Shown here: positions 51,201 to 57,751 of the stretch, piece by piece
Numbering within the stretch: the first letter of the stretch is position 1
Layout of the letters: every line of letters begins with the position of its first letter
NCBI GenBank assembly: GCA_964489405.1
Contig: CAZAYL010000001.1
Location: 1 to 64,000, forward strand
Reading direction: 5' to 3'
Origin: CAKVOD01 sp964489405
GTDB taxonomy: Bacteria > Bacillota > Clostridia > Christensenellales > UBA1242
DNA: 64,000 nt
Position numbers and translations under genes: made by a program
The notes under the pieces: generated by a model
The model's input: the letters and a program-made list of their open reading frames with translations, nothing else
What the model was told of the DNA's origin: nothing
Databases searched by the model: none

Positions 51201-53468
51201 TATTATGTAAGCGACAACGCAACTCAAAAAATGCACGACTATACGGCAAACTTTGTTTCGTACGCGGATATGCTGAAGAAAGCAACGTTCAATAAATTAG
51301 ACGTTTCAGATTATGGAAGTACTGCGGAAACAACATTTGTTATGACCGACGGAAGTACATTACCGATGTTGACAAAATTCTATGATTCAACGAATAGTGA
51401 ACTTGGCACTGTTTATCAACCTATACAAATTGATTCAGTTGAAGCATTAAATGAATTTACGAAAGCAGACGATACGGGCGCAAATAAATATTATTTGCAA
51501 ACAAATTCAATTACGGCGAACGCTAATACATCTACGCGTGCAAAATTTGCAGAAGTGTTCGACGGTGGCAATTACGAAATTATAGGGCTCACAAATCCGT
51601 TGTTCAACGAAATTTCAATTGATGCAGTCGTAGCGTCAGTCAATATTCAACAACTTAATTTAACAGCAAGCGAAAGTGGCGACTATGGTGCGATTGCTAA
51701 AGTCAATTGTGGGACAATTTTGTTCTGCTCAGCGGACGGAGAAATCACATTTACTTCAAGTTGTTCTAATTCGACATTTGGTGGACTCGTCGGCAAAAAC
51801 TTCGGGCATATTGGCTTTAGTTCAAGCAATGTGAATATTGGACAAACTGATAGTGAGCAGGGGAGCAAAATTTCAGTCGGCGGTATCGCTGGATATATGG
51901 AATATAAAGAAGCGCAAAAAGCAAACACGCAAGCCGAAAGCGAATTCGCGCAAATCTCCAACTGCTTTGCAACTGGAACTCTAAAACTTATGCAAGTTAC
52001 AGGCGATAATCTTTGCGTAGTCGGTGGTATCGTCGGAAACCTAGTAGGGGGCAATTTGCAACTTTGCTACAGCGCGTCGCACATCAACTATTTGAATGAC
52101 GAAAGCGTCAAGGCATATGGCGCAGTGTATGGCAATTTAGATGATACCAACAAAAATAAAGTATCTATTTCAAATGTGTACAATGACACATTGGCAACCT
52201 TGTTGACAAAAGAAATTGCTGATATTGAAAATATCACAATGAAAGACATTATGACAAATGGTCTTCCAATGGGTTTTGACCGCTATGCTTGGTCAAGTTT
52301 TGCGATTGATAGTAGTTTCTGCGAAAAGAAAAATACATCAATGCTTAACTATGGTTATCCTTATCTAAGATACGCAAGTAAGAGCGTTTCGCAAATCGCG
52401 AACAAGGGGCAAGGAAGCAAAGAAAAGCCATACCTTATCAAAAACCAAAGTTCGTTCGAAATCATCAACGCTTTTGCTGATAAAGGTAAGTCGTACATAT
52501 ATATGCTAGATAATGACATCTATTGTGTAACAGGCGACTATATTAATACGCTCCAAGGCACATTGGAAGGTAATGGCAAAACTATCTACAATTTATCCTT
52601 AAATGTTAGCGGTAGCGGGACAAACGGCTTTATTAATGAAAATAACGGCACGATTTCGAACTTAACATTTGTAGAAGCGTCCGCAGTTATACAAAGTGAT
52701 TTCGGCGGAAGCGCATTTGGGCTTGTCGTAGGCAACAATGCAGGGACAATCAATAATGTCAAAATCAATAATTCAAGCATTACGTTCAATGAAAGTAATA
52801 CACAAGCAAGTAGTACAGAAACTGAAAATAGCGCTGAAATGTCGATTGGCGGTTTAGTCGGTGTAAATAGCGGAACTATCACAGGTTCAAGCATTAATAC
52901 TTTGCATATGATATTAAAAAATTCAACAGGCAGTGCAAATCTTGGTGGATTTGTCGGCAAAATGGCTGGCGGGACAATTGGAATATATAACGAAAATAAA
53001 GAAATTAATTGTTCAGTTTTAAATCTCACAATAGATGCGGGTGAAAATCGATTAATTGATTCTAGCGTTTATACGCGCGTCGGCGGATTTGTTGGATATG
53101 TTACGGGTGGCGTGATGAGCAATTGCGGTGTTACAGATAGTGGAGTTTACATAGAAATAGGAATTGAATTTTTACTCCAGGGAAGTTGCAACCTTGGCGG
53201 TTTTGCGGGGCAAATTGGAAGTGCTTCGAATACAAGTGCAAGTGAGGATAAGATTGTAAACTGCACAGCGGATACAAAACTTAGCACAGTAGCAGGTGGT
53301 ATTCGTGGTATTGGTGAATTTGCTGGATATTCAAGCTGGGTTATTAATTATCCAACCATTTATGTATATCATGAAAGCGAAAAACTTATCGGTAACGGAG
53401 ACACTAATACTGGTAAATGTATAAATGAAACGGTAATAGTAAGGGAAACTACAAGAATTGGGCTATGA
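39228..53468 (+). CDS. Giant GLUG-repeat, Ig-like surface lipoprotein (4746 aa)
   Basis: Paralogue of the 6065-aa protein. Signal peptide with lipobox FSGC (lipidated Cys23), then the same opening (NMRLIVEQSSIEIVL against MKMELITDSNIEIQL). Ig-like modules run to about residue 960. GLUG blocks open near 966 (ENPYHISSTSDFL), 2382 (LPVYTAEEFISMQSGVHYILMND), 2843 (NNPYIINTAEKF), 3400, 4065 and 4401, separated by beta-rich domains in the same order as the paralogue for the first half. It lacks the Cys-rich insert. No sorting signal. A weak TTGGAG precedes the ATG. Two promoters and an upstream repeat array suggest regulated expression. Probably a surface adhesin or matrix protein; the ligand is unknown. 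Confidence 0.93.
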   Translation: MNSKFLLVLMMIVVATGLLFSGCGNKDQYKNMRLIVEQSSIEIVLDDDTAQTNSDATQDGTTENASTDAEPNIAYLDAHIENKNAKQSKRILFDIVDESIAIIDDERTSVNDNKYKVAIKALKAGTTYITVMSLEGNKTERVKLTVIEKIKAMAFDPDLSIAVAVGEEYNFNTSALNYEPITTNQKDVTFSLENEVDGVSISPSGTLSATAQPTDPHITVVATSTANPELIAKTNVYIYTKVDASKIHIVDANSGEEILDTLTIGKNSKYNNQIVKVEVDNETDEYIAYAQVSDISAIKVDRVQGAENTNLEFKITGIEQSKVKVTFNIGIVGFSAQTYITKSIDVEIIDLVDTIYVNGSSTKTEITVFDVYNTGAETKYGTKVLIEVSPSNASNKKITFSATDDNITLLQNFDFYTADGQPIDDILTYSMSNSGILYINYKQGATFKELSCQLIVEANREFSDDAIVTNTLDISTKIGIKKIAIGDNTITYIDLTGADYTEIPYSVNGTDVTSDSINGTLANFDLSSNRIMVQKSNIISAKNDGGRLFVKPLAVGTSTLSILSPNGMIATTTIQVVIPANEVSVNVDSIFYKNIIASVEKDENDLLSKINANVNGEFMLELEKAMVDGTIWNLSYVSSNPSVAYVSNSGLVRTLYKGDTTITVKFDYVVKDTITNAIREVKGEQEISLHVFRPITTFDIGKSSTSVYDIDTIGYLDALQYSAVSFDVQMNECDTSKSDIRLYIYGDAFDYETSETRYTMYSDFGILNYEGNGKGIFYGKINEKNIYSAKVKIVAVVTEYGRKYTSICTITVTKMSDENKVQDISIINLDSYTTAETGKTYYTMNFKAGLGLGTETENNKSIIATALPKNAINTKLYYFAYDDLEKNLTEATPASKIVYVTQEGVVYPLKAGKARILIVPRDRLNDRDDNKDYMLSSAEILLNLKKLQENNRNFIKEVIVTVSDGTIENPYHISSTSDFLDIATGLDAHYVLTRSIDLSSVSSLSAFGSEEKPFTGSIRGRYYLDEKNDIYVDNKIFGIKLNKTISTTASEYNYGLFGVVKSSVKYDEKSNLLVHPSFSYLTLEFKSISIKTSDSANSSSTAYNIGLLAGKFSGTMTNVNIAIYGACEISLTNTDANASVNFGAFSGIVNEYEYEYLDQNGNEKNVTYESILELCKLYGSETLQLNLQVNTSNIGGFVGVLNKNAKISGQYSFSGTSTTTNTSTSSENTNASTSTSAKFLFTINGQNDDYNVDLVATFKSANTTNIIGGIVGKNSGSVLEVAGSGSVIGKQGTSVGGLVGQNLGAVKDVYSAMEVNGETNVGGVVGTNNGTINLAVVESFEYATISGTDAVGGVVGFNDGGAIMYASSTSFITAEKKYAVEGYSRVGGLIGVNAGNVSKSYAQTKVYIKGTGGANKYAGGFIGQISSGKLENTYSITDVYSESENSTIGGFFGHVSGGITLNTSYSDSNLDNFVGATSVTISGSNNYYAGSSGNIGGVVTQKSSDDLKKSTTFGNAWDFTDTYNRMDNINNGYPYLLYVGSEFVAFVPKTLEITVKETVDNKFIKVGDKRALVLIQKKDASKTTTDDSENANDETNKTVSDYEFDIFDLIELKETPTTSRIVRLNATVVDGTGVIMIEGGKIIVLSEGYAKIRISSQLDATVFDEFEIYATYGLNSFKNDLNGEMKIFLDTSKEINYTFENGDNIVGQKYGIAYKGLLEYANFNYESTENINSETYHYIDYNYSKILNAKAVVEKNAVYEYAYINAKFGDESVKVLLPWTENKFNLNIFNGATDLQLNKSFSSILPNQTAQVTVNISTDVATDFVSKITIKENDQEIETVKLTCSDELEPSLKTIKIECSNDNYFGVKIIGYNFDNESKQIQMIFELVVSDDLRTIANDRTFTFEFSVGEFSKNDNYTAKFTKKYNLQILPQTIEKITMIHFPNGNLREDEVARDRISSGIDGVMKINVYPNYSQVDYIDITSSIVSGEKISFTQLVENGSQLEKINPDNIKIDNGIRLRLVSTKVDNGYAFDGNLYVGTLIRSNMAENLPFVVQITAYKDGNVVYNYSKTLLTQFSPSISIDYNEKYIDQIARGVTLDVPLKINTMPGKLTLSVIDITDKNGKKTDEYKGKVSFISAQTTFNSTFVGSLTAQLFADVIIPAGTKFKIRVELETVVDNVKIIATDEREITVVDYIIMGVTIENATTDANGTNHLVLYLSKAQNLKAKISAIYATRPSNVDASSEEGIMYAEIIKKIEKFEKEITKANGKEIINADNSTEKIQVWYSSKTVDGINKDSGSFNSTNGSTDYYQYYYAEEEGCYKAYGKKISNVAVISLYVAYTFENGIPKLFDVINGTTDQAVYYKQIDCILSIENESTEEIPLPVYTAEEFISMQSGVHYILMNDIELSSYTPMTANFASLDGNGKIIKINSFNIDTSKSTVNVGLFATVSANTVIKNVVLDVNGLLNGGDSTNLYTITDKSQVNFGLFAGSNAGVITNCDVVNITNLDDNNNKTQEVQNTSSTTLTVKTSLLYGTNYTSNYIGLFVGQNTGYVTNSRVFRTTGNIGLRRNVNGGLGEKNSWIGAGIDLVANGVVAGFIAYNEGEISACYATNITINNNSVIANASYTAGFVAINAGGYVSNSYAEGTGSSAEINLKSQGSVAGFVLSNSATISNCYADFGISSPSNSAGFVNENYASALVEYCYTTCQMFLAGGLVGDNASFRPFTGVNDFNEIQNAGTIVYSYYSKGPNTSTFADESAIAIAESDLGNKNEYVGFAFVTNEKIKNQGIWEMDASRKRPILTSANRIAVSIRELASDATNQADAVNDALVYSYNVDYESGSENNPYIINTAEKFNNLFKDISIFGKNNTASEGETTSGTKYIRIVCDLNFGATSETADGLNSSKVEFSAVLDGNNMLMNSITLAGEKTTEQNEFGMFKTLNGAVVKNIRMQFNEVSATEIPVVGTLCGKATDSIILGVKILGEGNYVQGKNVVGGVVGIALGDCEIQTIESNISVRSTYRKGSQATDFCDLTYGKNSDGELEIGTKNVSYAGGLIGAVLASEENKMVVRTLKVSGAVSVGAERTGGIIAVNYAKLYDLNFVAQITESNGKQELSGDDVIGGIVGINFGSIEKARLTYDGDDLTLVDKLSEGVSGGKTNLFIGASRYVGGLVGANYDGKIKDSYNRVNVTNKSAEYAGAIAGYVKGGEFDSIYVTGSVNAKIAFGSAFGYLDKNVKLENGLEKTVTINEFKKIVLINNYSTTVAQSISGGAKAGILAGYVNTDYFKDVFAEKSDSLSYVVNRLPLNLSGTSYVNIDYFGSAKFDKMDITQEEYTKLFKELNSFGRYTNNGKISWFGDDNLGTYSSNLNNKSEIFASYEVADWTKEVSTFPLLKITTQASEIIIDDKNKNEFVDLIQKNPNATFIIKCDIKMYTNSSSGNTSGDLDKEWTSLGTSVNQFSGKIQGQKIEVNENGEKVERFPIIEIKKTLLNYCNSATISDLTIKVSIPKVSISDDKQDTTNISGNYYFGSVANYATNSTFRNLTIVNGAQINVTSTRSEEGVTNYVGGLVGYADNCLISQINFNSSMVVELQTTDASITSNIGGFIGYSQKSIISDVEYIATYTKYTDGKGYNVFKVTSTNANIGVIVGNAVSGKIKSINLTEKQSGTSANSLPDGKARTPIEISSGTAESTLTFGGVAGKVNSLKLSSVENGLSNISITAEKFENTILVGGLVGEVISSTLSNVQNKANITLFDKSIDEISNKINLAGIAGKVSGDTIIITAQNRGQINVSVVDKTEVNGATGYAKVTGYIGGLIGEIVLSGSITPKLSESRNLGAISTINLYEAYVGGIIGKITISSANADVKYIIEKTYNESAITTQSGCAYIENCGGFIGMAEFANVSGSYSVGRVISKTTTVSDRISIGGFIGELTSKVSQPYISKCYSAVVVKAYADPSKNKVYSKGFIGNTTLTTQNVNTVNFDDCYYVGEFAQSNYYVSDNATQKMHDYTANFVSYADMLKKATFNKLDVSDYGSTAETTFVMTDGSTLPMLTKFYDSTNSELGTVYQPIQIDSVEALNEFTKADDTGANKYYLQTNSITANANTSTRAKFAEVFDGGNYEIIGLTNPLFNEISIDAVVASVNIQQLNLTASESGDYGAIAKVNCGTILFCSADGEITFTSSCSNSTFGGLVGKNFGHIGFSSSNVNIGQTDSEQGSKISVGGIAGYMEYKEAQKANTQAESEFAQISNCFATGTLKLMQVTGDNLCVVGGIVGNLVGGNLQLCYSASHINYLNDESVKAYGAVYGNLDDTNKNKVSISNVYNDTLATLLTKEIADIENITMKDIMTNGLPMGFDRYAWSSFAIDSSFCEKKNTSMLNYGYPYLRYASKSVSQIANKGQGSKEKPYLIKNQSSFEIINAFADKGKSYIYMLDNDIYCVTGDYINTLQGTLEGNGKTIYNLSLNVSGSGTNGFINENNGTISNLTFVEASAVIQSDFGGSAFGLVVGNNAGTINNVKINNSSITFNESNTQASSTETENSAEMSIGGLVGVNSGTITGSSINTLHMILKNSTGSANLGGFVGKMAGGTIGIYNENKEINCSVLNLTIDAGENRLIDSSVYTRVGGFVGYVTGGVMSNCGVTDSGVYIEIGIEFLLQGSCNLGGFAGQIGSASNTSASEDKIVNCTADTKLSTVAGGIRGIGEFAGYSSWVINYPTIYVYHESEKLIGNGDTNTGKCINETVIVRETTRIGL

Positions 53469-53492
53469 AGTGTATGCTTCATAGCTTTTTTT
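53462..53492 (+). terminator. Terminator overlapping the stop of giant gene 2
   Basis: GCTATGAAG (53462-53470) pairs with CTTCATAGC (53477-53485), then seven Ts. The 5' arm contains the TGA stop codon (53466-53468), so a terminating ribosome would cover part of the stem. Confidence 0.85.
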
Positions 53493-53640
53493 AATAGGTA
53501 AATTGTGGAATTTACACATTAAATTTACATTCATTCGACTAAAAAATTTGTTCTTGTGCTTATTTTTTGACAATAACTACATTGTTGCAAAAAAAATGAG
53601 ATTTTGCGAACGTTTTGCAAGATAAAAATTCGCAAAACAC

Positions 53641-53670
53641 TTGACATATAACCGCAAATTGTGTTATAAT
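53641..53670 (+). promoter_or_regulatory. Promoter of rpsL with long leader
   Basis: TTGACA (53641-53646) and TATAAT (53665-53670), 18-bp spacer. It leaves a leader of about 340 nt before rpsL. The leader holds a GTCTAT/ATAGAC hairpin at its start (about 53679-53703) and AGTGC/GCACT pairing near 53951-53976. No known riboswitch is recognised; autoregulation by a ribosomal protein is possible. Confidence 0.7.
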
Positions 53671-54018
53671 TCAAACAGTCTATGACATTTGGAGTTATAG
53701 ACGTGTTTATTTTATATAATTTTCATTATTTTATTGCGTTTTGTCGACGCAGTGGCATTAAATAATATTGTTGCATTGCGATGATGTTGCGTGATTTGCG
53801 CGCAAAATGCTGTGATGGAATTATTCGAACACGCCTATACATTATACCGCGCTCAAAATTTGTATGATAAGGGTCGAATTGTCTACAAATAGGGCGAGCA
53901 ACGGGGAATGTCAAACAGAGCAGATAATTATTTATAGGTTTTGTTTAGGGCTAGTGCCTGAGTGGCTTAGTTGCACTCGGCGCAAAATTTGAAATAGGAA
54001 AACAGGAGGTCGTAGAAA

Positions 54019-54393
54019 ATGCCTACCATAAATCAATTGGTAAGAAAGGGTCGCAAAAAGATTGAACAAAAATCAAAATCGCCTTTGCTTGACGCTTGTC
54101 CACAAAAGCGTGGAATTTGTCTTGAAGTAAAGACAATTACACCTAAAAAGCCAAACTCTGCTATGCGTAAAGTTGCCAAAGTTAGATTGAGCAACAAGGC
54201 TGAAGCAACAGTTTATATCCCAGGCGTTGGTCATAACTTGCAAGAACACAGTGTCGTGCTTGTTCGTGGCGGAAGAGTTAAAGACTTGATTGGTGTGCGC
54301 TATCACATCATTCGTGGCACACTAGATACCGCTGGTGTTGCAAAGCGCAGTCAGTCCCGTTCAAAGTATGGCTCTAAGAAAGATAAGAAATAA
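54019..54393 (+). CDS. rpsL: 30S ribosomal protein S12
   Basis: Decoding-centre protein of the small subunit, 124 aa. [11 protein letters not shown] at the start and [43 protein letters not shown]-like and RSKYGSKK at the end are diagnostic; the loop reads DLIGVRYH here. ACAGGAGGT is ten bases before the ATG. First gene of the str group, followed by a 210-bp spacer before rpsG. Confidence 0.97.
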   Translation: [124 protein letters not shown]

Positions 54394-54603
54394 TGCGTAA
54401 ATTTTCTAGTTTTGAATTTAGTAGATTTATTAAATTTATTTGTCGAAAGATTTTTATTCTTTCAAATCATAACGCTAGAAAATACGGAATTATTATCACG
54501 CAAAGTATTGCAGTGAAATTTCTATTTTAATAACGTTTGTACGCAATTAGCTATAAATGTTTGGGTTCAAACCCGCAAAATCTATAAAGGAGAGTATGAT
54601 AAA

Positions 54604-55074
54604 ATGCCTAGAAGAAATGGTGTACCAAAGAAAGAAGTGTTGCCAGATCCAAAGTATAACTCACAACCAGTTGCAAAACTCATCAATCAAGTTATGCTTG
54701 ACGGGAAGAAAGGTATCGCACAAAATATTGTATATGGCGCATTAGATTTAGCAAGTCAAAAACTTGGCGCTCCACAAATGGACGTGTTCAATCAAGCAGT
54801 TGCAAATGTTTCACCAGTTGTCGAAACAAAAGCAAGACGCACAGGCGGAGCAAACTATCAAGTTCCTGTCGAAGTTTCGAAAGATAGACGTCAAACACTT
54901 GCTATCCGTTGGCTTGTCAACTACTCACGCCGTCGCAGTGAAAGAACTATGATTGAAAGACTCGGCGCTGAACTCGTTGACGCTTACAACAACACTGGTG
55001 CAAGTATTAAGAGAAAAGAAGAAATGCACAAAATGGCTGAAGCTAACAAAGCATTTGCACATTTACGTTGGTAG
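54604..55074 (+). CDS. rpsG: 30S ribosomal protein S7
   Basis: Primary 16S-binding protein that nucleates head assembly of the small subunit, 156 aa, normal length. PRRNGVPKKEVLPDPKYNS, VARRTGGANYQVPVEV-type and AIRWLVNYSRRRSERTM signatures are present. AAAGGAG precedes the ATG. It is 181 bp from fusA with a mini-hairpin at its stop codon. Confidence 0.97.
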   Translation: MPRRNGVPKKEVLPDPKYNSQPVAKLINQVMLDGKKGIAQNIVYGALDLASQKLGAPQMDVFNQAVANVSPVVETKARRTGGANYQVPVEVSKDRRQTLAIRWLVNYSRRRSERTMIERLGAELVDAYNNTGASIKRKEEMHKMAEANKAFAHLRW

Positions 55075-55085
55075 TGTGATAGCAC
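55072..55085 (+). repeat. GTGYGATAGCRCAC mini-hairpin at the rpsG stop
   Basis: GTGTG-ATAG-CACAC, a covarying relative of the hairpin at the thrS stop (32517-32531). It is followed by a second small hairpin, CTAC-AAAT-GTAG. No T-run. Confidence 0.5.
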
Positions 55086-55139
55086 ACTGCTACAAATGTA
55101 GTTCTAATTTTGTCATTAATTTATTAAAATCAATAATTT

Positions 55140-55160
55140 TTGCGCACTATGCGCAATTTT
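55140..55160 (+). terminator. Weak hairpin, possible terminator between rpsG and fusA
   Basis: TTGCGC (55140-55145) pairs with GCGCAA (55151-55156), followed by only four Ts. It could be a partial terminator or attenuator. A -10-like TATACT lies at 55174-55179 without a good -35. Confidence 0.4.
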
Positions 55161-55255
55161 AAAAAATATATGGTATACTACTGAAATTAGTACGTATACC
55201 CACAAAAAATGGCAGTTATACTGTCAAAACAATCTACAAAACAAGGAGAAAAATT

Positions 55256-57331
55256 ATGCCTAGAGAATATGCTCTTGCGGACATTCGCAATATTGGTATT
55301 ATGGCGCACATCGACGCAGGTAAGACAACAACTACTGAACGTATTTTGTATTTTACTGGTAAAACTCACAAAATCGGTGAGGTTCACGAAGGTGCAGCAA
55401 CAATGGACTGGATGGTGCAAGAACAAGAGCGTGGTATCACAATCACCAGCGCAGCGACAACAACCCAATGGAAAGGAAAGCGCATCAATATCATCGACAC
55501 CCCAGGACACGTCGACTTCACAATCGAAGTTTCGCGTTCCTTGAAAGTGCTTGACGGCGCTGTCGCAGTATTTTGCGCACGCGGTGGTGTTCAACCACAA
55601 TCAGAAAATGTTTGGAAACAAGCAAACGACTGTAATGTCCCACGTATGGCTTACGTCAACAAAATGGACATTAACGACGCAAACTTTTTCAGAGTTATTG
55701 AGATGATGAAGAAGAGATTACCAAGATCTAATCCTGTTGCAATTCAACTACCAATAGGGGCAAGTGAAACCTTTAAGGGTATCATCGACCTTGTAAAAAT
55801 GGATGCAACATTCTATGATGAGGAGGACCCTACAAAAGAGCCAACCGTCACTGAAATCCCAGCTGATATGCTCGACCTTGCGAAAGAATATCGCGAGAAA
55901 CTCATCGAAGCAGCTGCAGAATGCGACGACGATTTACTCGAAAAATATCTTGGGGGCGAAGAAATTACCGAAGCAGATTTGAAGAAAGCAATTAGAAAAG
56001 GTGTCATTGATTTGAAAATGAACCCAGTAACTTGCGGTACATCTTACAAAAATAAAGGTGTGCGAAAACTTTTGGACGCTGTCGTTGATTATATGCCATC
56101 GCCACTTGATATCCCACCAGTAGTTAGTGCTGACGGCGAACAAGTCCGCCACACAAGCGATGAAGAACCATTCTCGGCGCTTGCGTTCAAAATTGCTGAC
56201 GACCCATACGGCACAGTAACATATATTCGCGTCTATAGCGGAGTACTCGAAAGCGGTTCATACGTCTACAACTCATCTAAGGACAAGAAAGAAAGAATCG
56301 GTCGTCTTGTGCAAATGCACGCGAACGAACGCAAAGAAATCAATGAAGTGAGAGCAGGGGACATCGCTGCCGTTGTCGGTTTGAAAGACACAACAACAGG
56401 CGACACACTTTGTGACCAATCACATCCAATTGTTCTTGAACCTATGCAATTTGTCGAGCCAGTCATCCAAATCGCGATTGAGCCGAAGACGAAGCAAGGA
56501 CAAGAAAAAATGGTCGCAGCGCTTTTGCGTTTTGCGAAAGAGGACCCAACATTCCGCACATATACCGACCAAGAGAGCGGACAAACAATTATGGCGGGCA
56601 TTGGGGAACTCCAACTTGACATCTACAGAGACCGTCTCCTTCGTGAATTCCACGTCGAAGCAAACATCGGTAAACCTCAAGTTGCATACCGCGAAACAAT
56701 CAAAAAGGCTGTCGAAGTCGAGGGTAAATACATCCGTCAAAGCGGTGGTAAAGGTCAATACGGCCATTGTATCGTAACAATGGAACCGCTCGAAGTTGGT
56801 TCAGGCTTTGTATTCGAAGACAAAACCGTCGGCGGGTCTATCCCTAAAGAATACATTCCTGCAATTCAAACAGGTATCGACGAAGCAAGAATGAACGGCG
56901 TTTTGGCAGGTTTTGAAACAGTTGACTTCAAAGTTACTGTCATAGACGGTTCTTACCACGATGTCGACTCGTCAGAAATGGCGTTCAAAATCGCAGGTTC
57001 TATGGCGTTCAAAGAGGGCGCAAAGAAAGCAAACGCGGTCATCCTTGAACCTATTATGAAATGCGACGTCCAAGTCCCTGAAGAATATCTTGGCGATGTT
57101 ATGGGCGACATCAACCGTCGTCGCGGAAATTTGAAAGAAATGGAAGCGCGCGACGGGCAACAAATTATCAATGCTGAAATTCCTTTGGCTGAAATGTTTG
57201 GTTATGCAACCGACTTGCGCTCACTAACTCAAGGACGCGGAACTTTCCAAATGTCGCTTGACCACTATGCTGAAGTGCCAAAGTTTGTCGCTGAGAAAAT
57301 CATTGGCGAACGCGCCAAAGCAAACAGCTAA
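55256..57331 (+). CDS. fusA: Elongation factor G
   Basis: Translational GTPase that drives translocation, 691 aa, full length. G1 AHIDAGKTTTTERIL, G2 RGITI, G3 DTPGHVDF and G4 NKMD are visible. Domain IV (GGKGQYGHCIVTMEP and the tip HDVDSSEMAF) and domain V (PIMKCDVQVPEEYLGDVMGDINRRRG) are intact. AAGGAG precedes the ATG. Two hairpins follow the stop (57334-57347, and GAGTGC/GCACTC near 57355-57375) with no T-run. Confidence 0.97.
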   Translation: MPREYALADIRNIGIMAHIDAGKTTTTERILYFTGKTHKIGEVHEGAATMDWMVQEQERGITITSAATTTQWKGKRINIIDTPGHVDFTIEVSRSLKVLDGAVAVFCARGGVQPQSENVWKQANDCNVPRMAYVNKMDINDANFFRVIEMMKKRLPRSNPVAIQLPIGASETFKGIIDLVKMDATFYDEEDPTKEPTVTEIPADMLDLAKEYREKLIEAAAECDDDLLEKYLGGEEITEADLKKAIRKGVIDLKMNPVTCGTSYKNKGVRKLLDAVVDYMPSPLDIPPVVSADGEQVRHTSDEEPFSALAFKIADDPYGTVTYIRVYSGVLESGSYVYNSSKDKKERIGRLVQMHANERKEINEVRAGDIAAVVGLKDTTTGDTLCDQSHPIVLEPMQFVEPVIQIAIEPKTKQGQEKMVAALLRFAKEDPTFRTYTDQESGQTIMAGIGELQLDIYRDRLLREFHVEANIGKPQVAYRETIKKAVEVEGKYIRQSGGKGQYGHCIVTMEPLEVGSGFVFEDKTVGGSIPKEYIPAIQTGIDEARMNGVLAGFETVDFKVTVIDGSYHDVDSSEMAFKIAGSMAFKEGAKKANAVILEPIMKCDVQVPEEYLGDVMGDINRRRGNLKEMEARDGQQIINAEIPLAEMFGYATDLRSLTQGRGTFQMSLDHYAEVPKFVAEKIIGERAKANS

Positions 57332-57751
57332 TCGTGGCATAAGCCACATAGGTAGAGTGCAATTTCCCGCACTCTCGCCATCCCCGCTTGCTTTGGTGGC
57401 GTCAAATGCGCCAAAGCGGAGCAAAAAGGGAATATTAGCACGTAAAAACGCTTTAAAATACGGCATTATTCCTAAAAGCATACAAAAAACATTTGACATT
57501 TTATTTAAAATTAAGTATACTTTTGGATAGGATAGCATCCGATTGTATATTTTGCAATAAAAGTTGCGTCGCGCGCTCTTTAGCACGCCCGCGTGTTCCA
57601 AATCTCGCGAGTTTGAAATTTCGCGTGTTGCGAAAGAGCAGTTTTTAGTGCACGGCAATAGTGTTCGCGACTCTATCGCGTGCCTAAAATGTGGCACAAT
57701 AATAAAAGCAAAAATTAAATAGCGCTATCAAAAAAAATTAAGGAGAATAAA
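57332..57751 (+). promoter_or_regulatory. 420-bp fusA-tuf spacer with strong tuf promoter
   Basis: TTGACA (57493-57498) and TATACT (57516-57521), 17-bp spacer, give tuf its own promoter. The leader of about 225 nt holds several inverted repeats (for example CGCGA/TCGCG near 57667-57682, nested in GCACG/CGTGC). The GC-rich stretch 57565-57640 is unlike the AT-rich surroundings. No coding sequence is evident. Confidence 0.65.

Noticed and set aside
53940..53990. tRNA-like D-arm sequence (GCCTGAGTGGC) in the rpsL leader
   Set aside because: No acceptor stem, anticodon arm or T-arm can be built around it.
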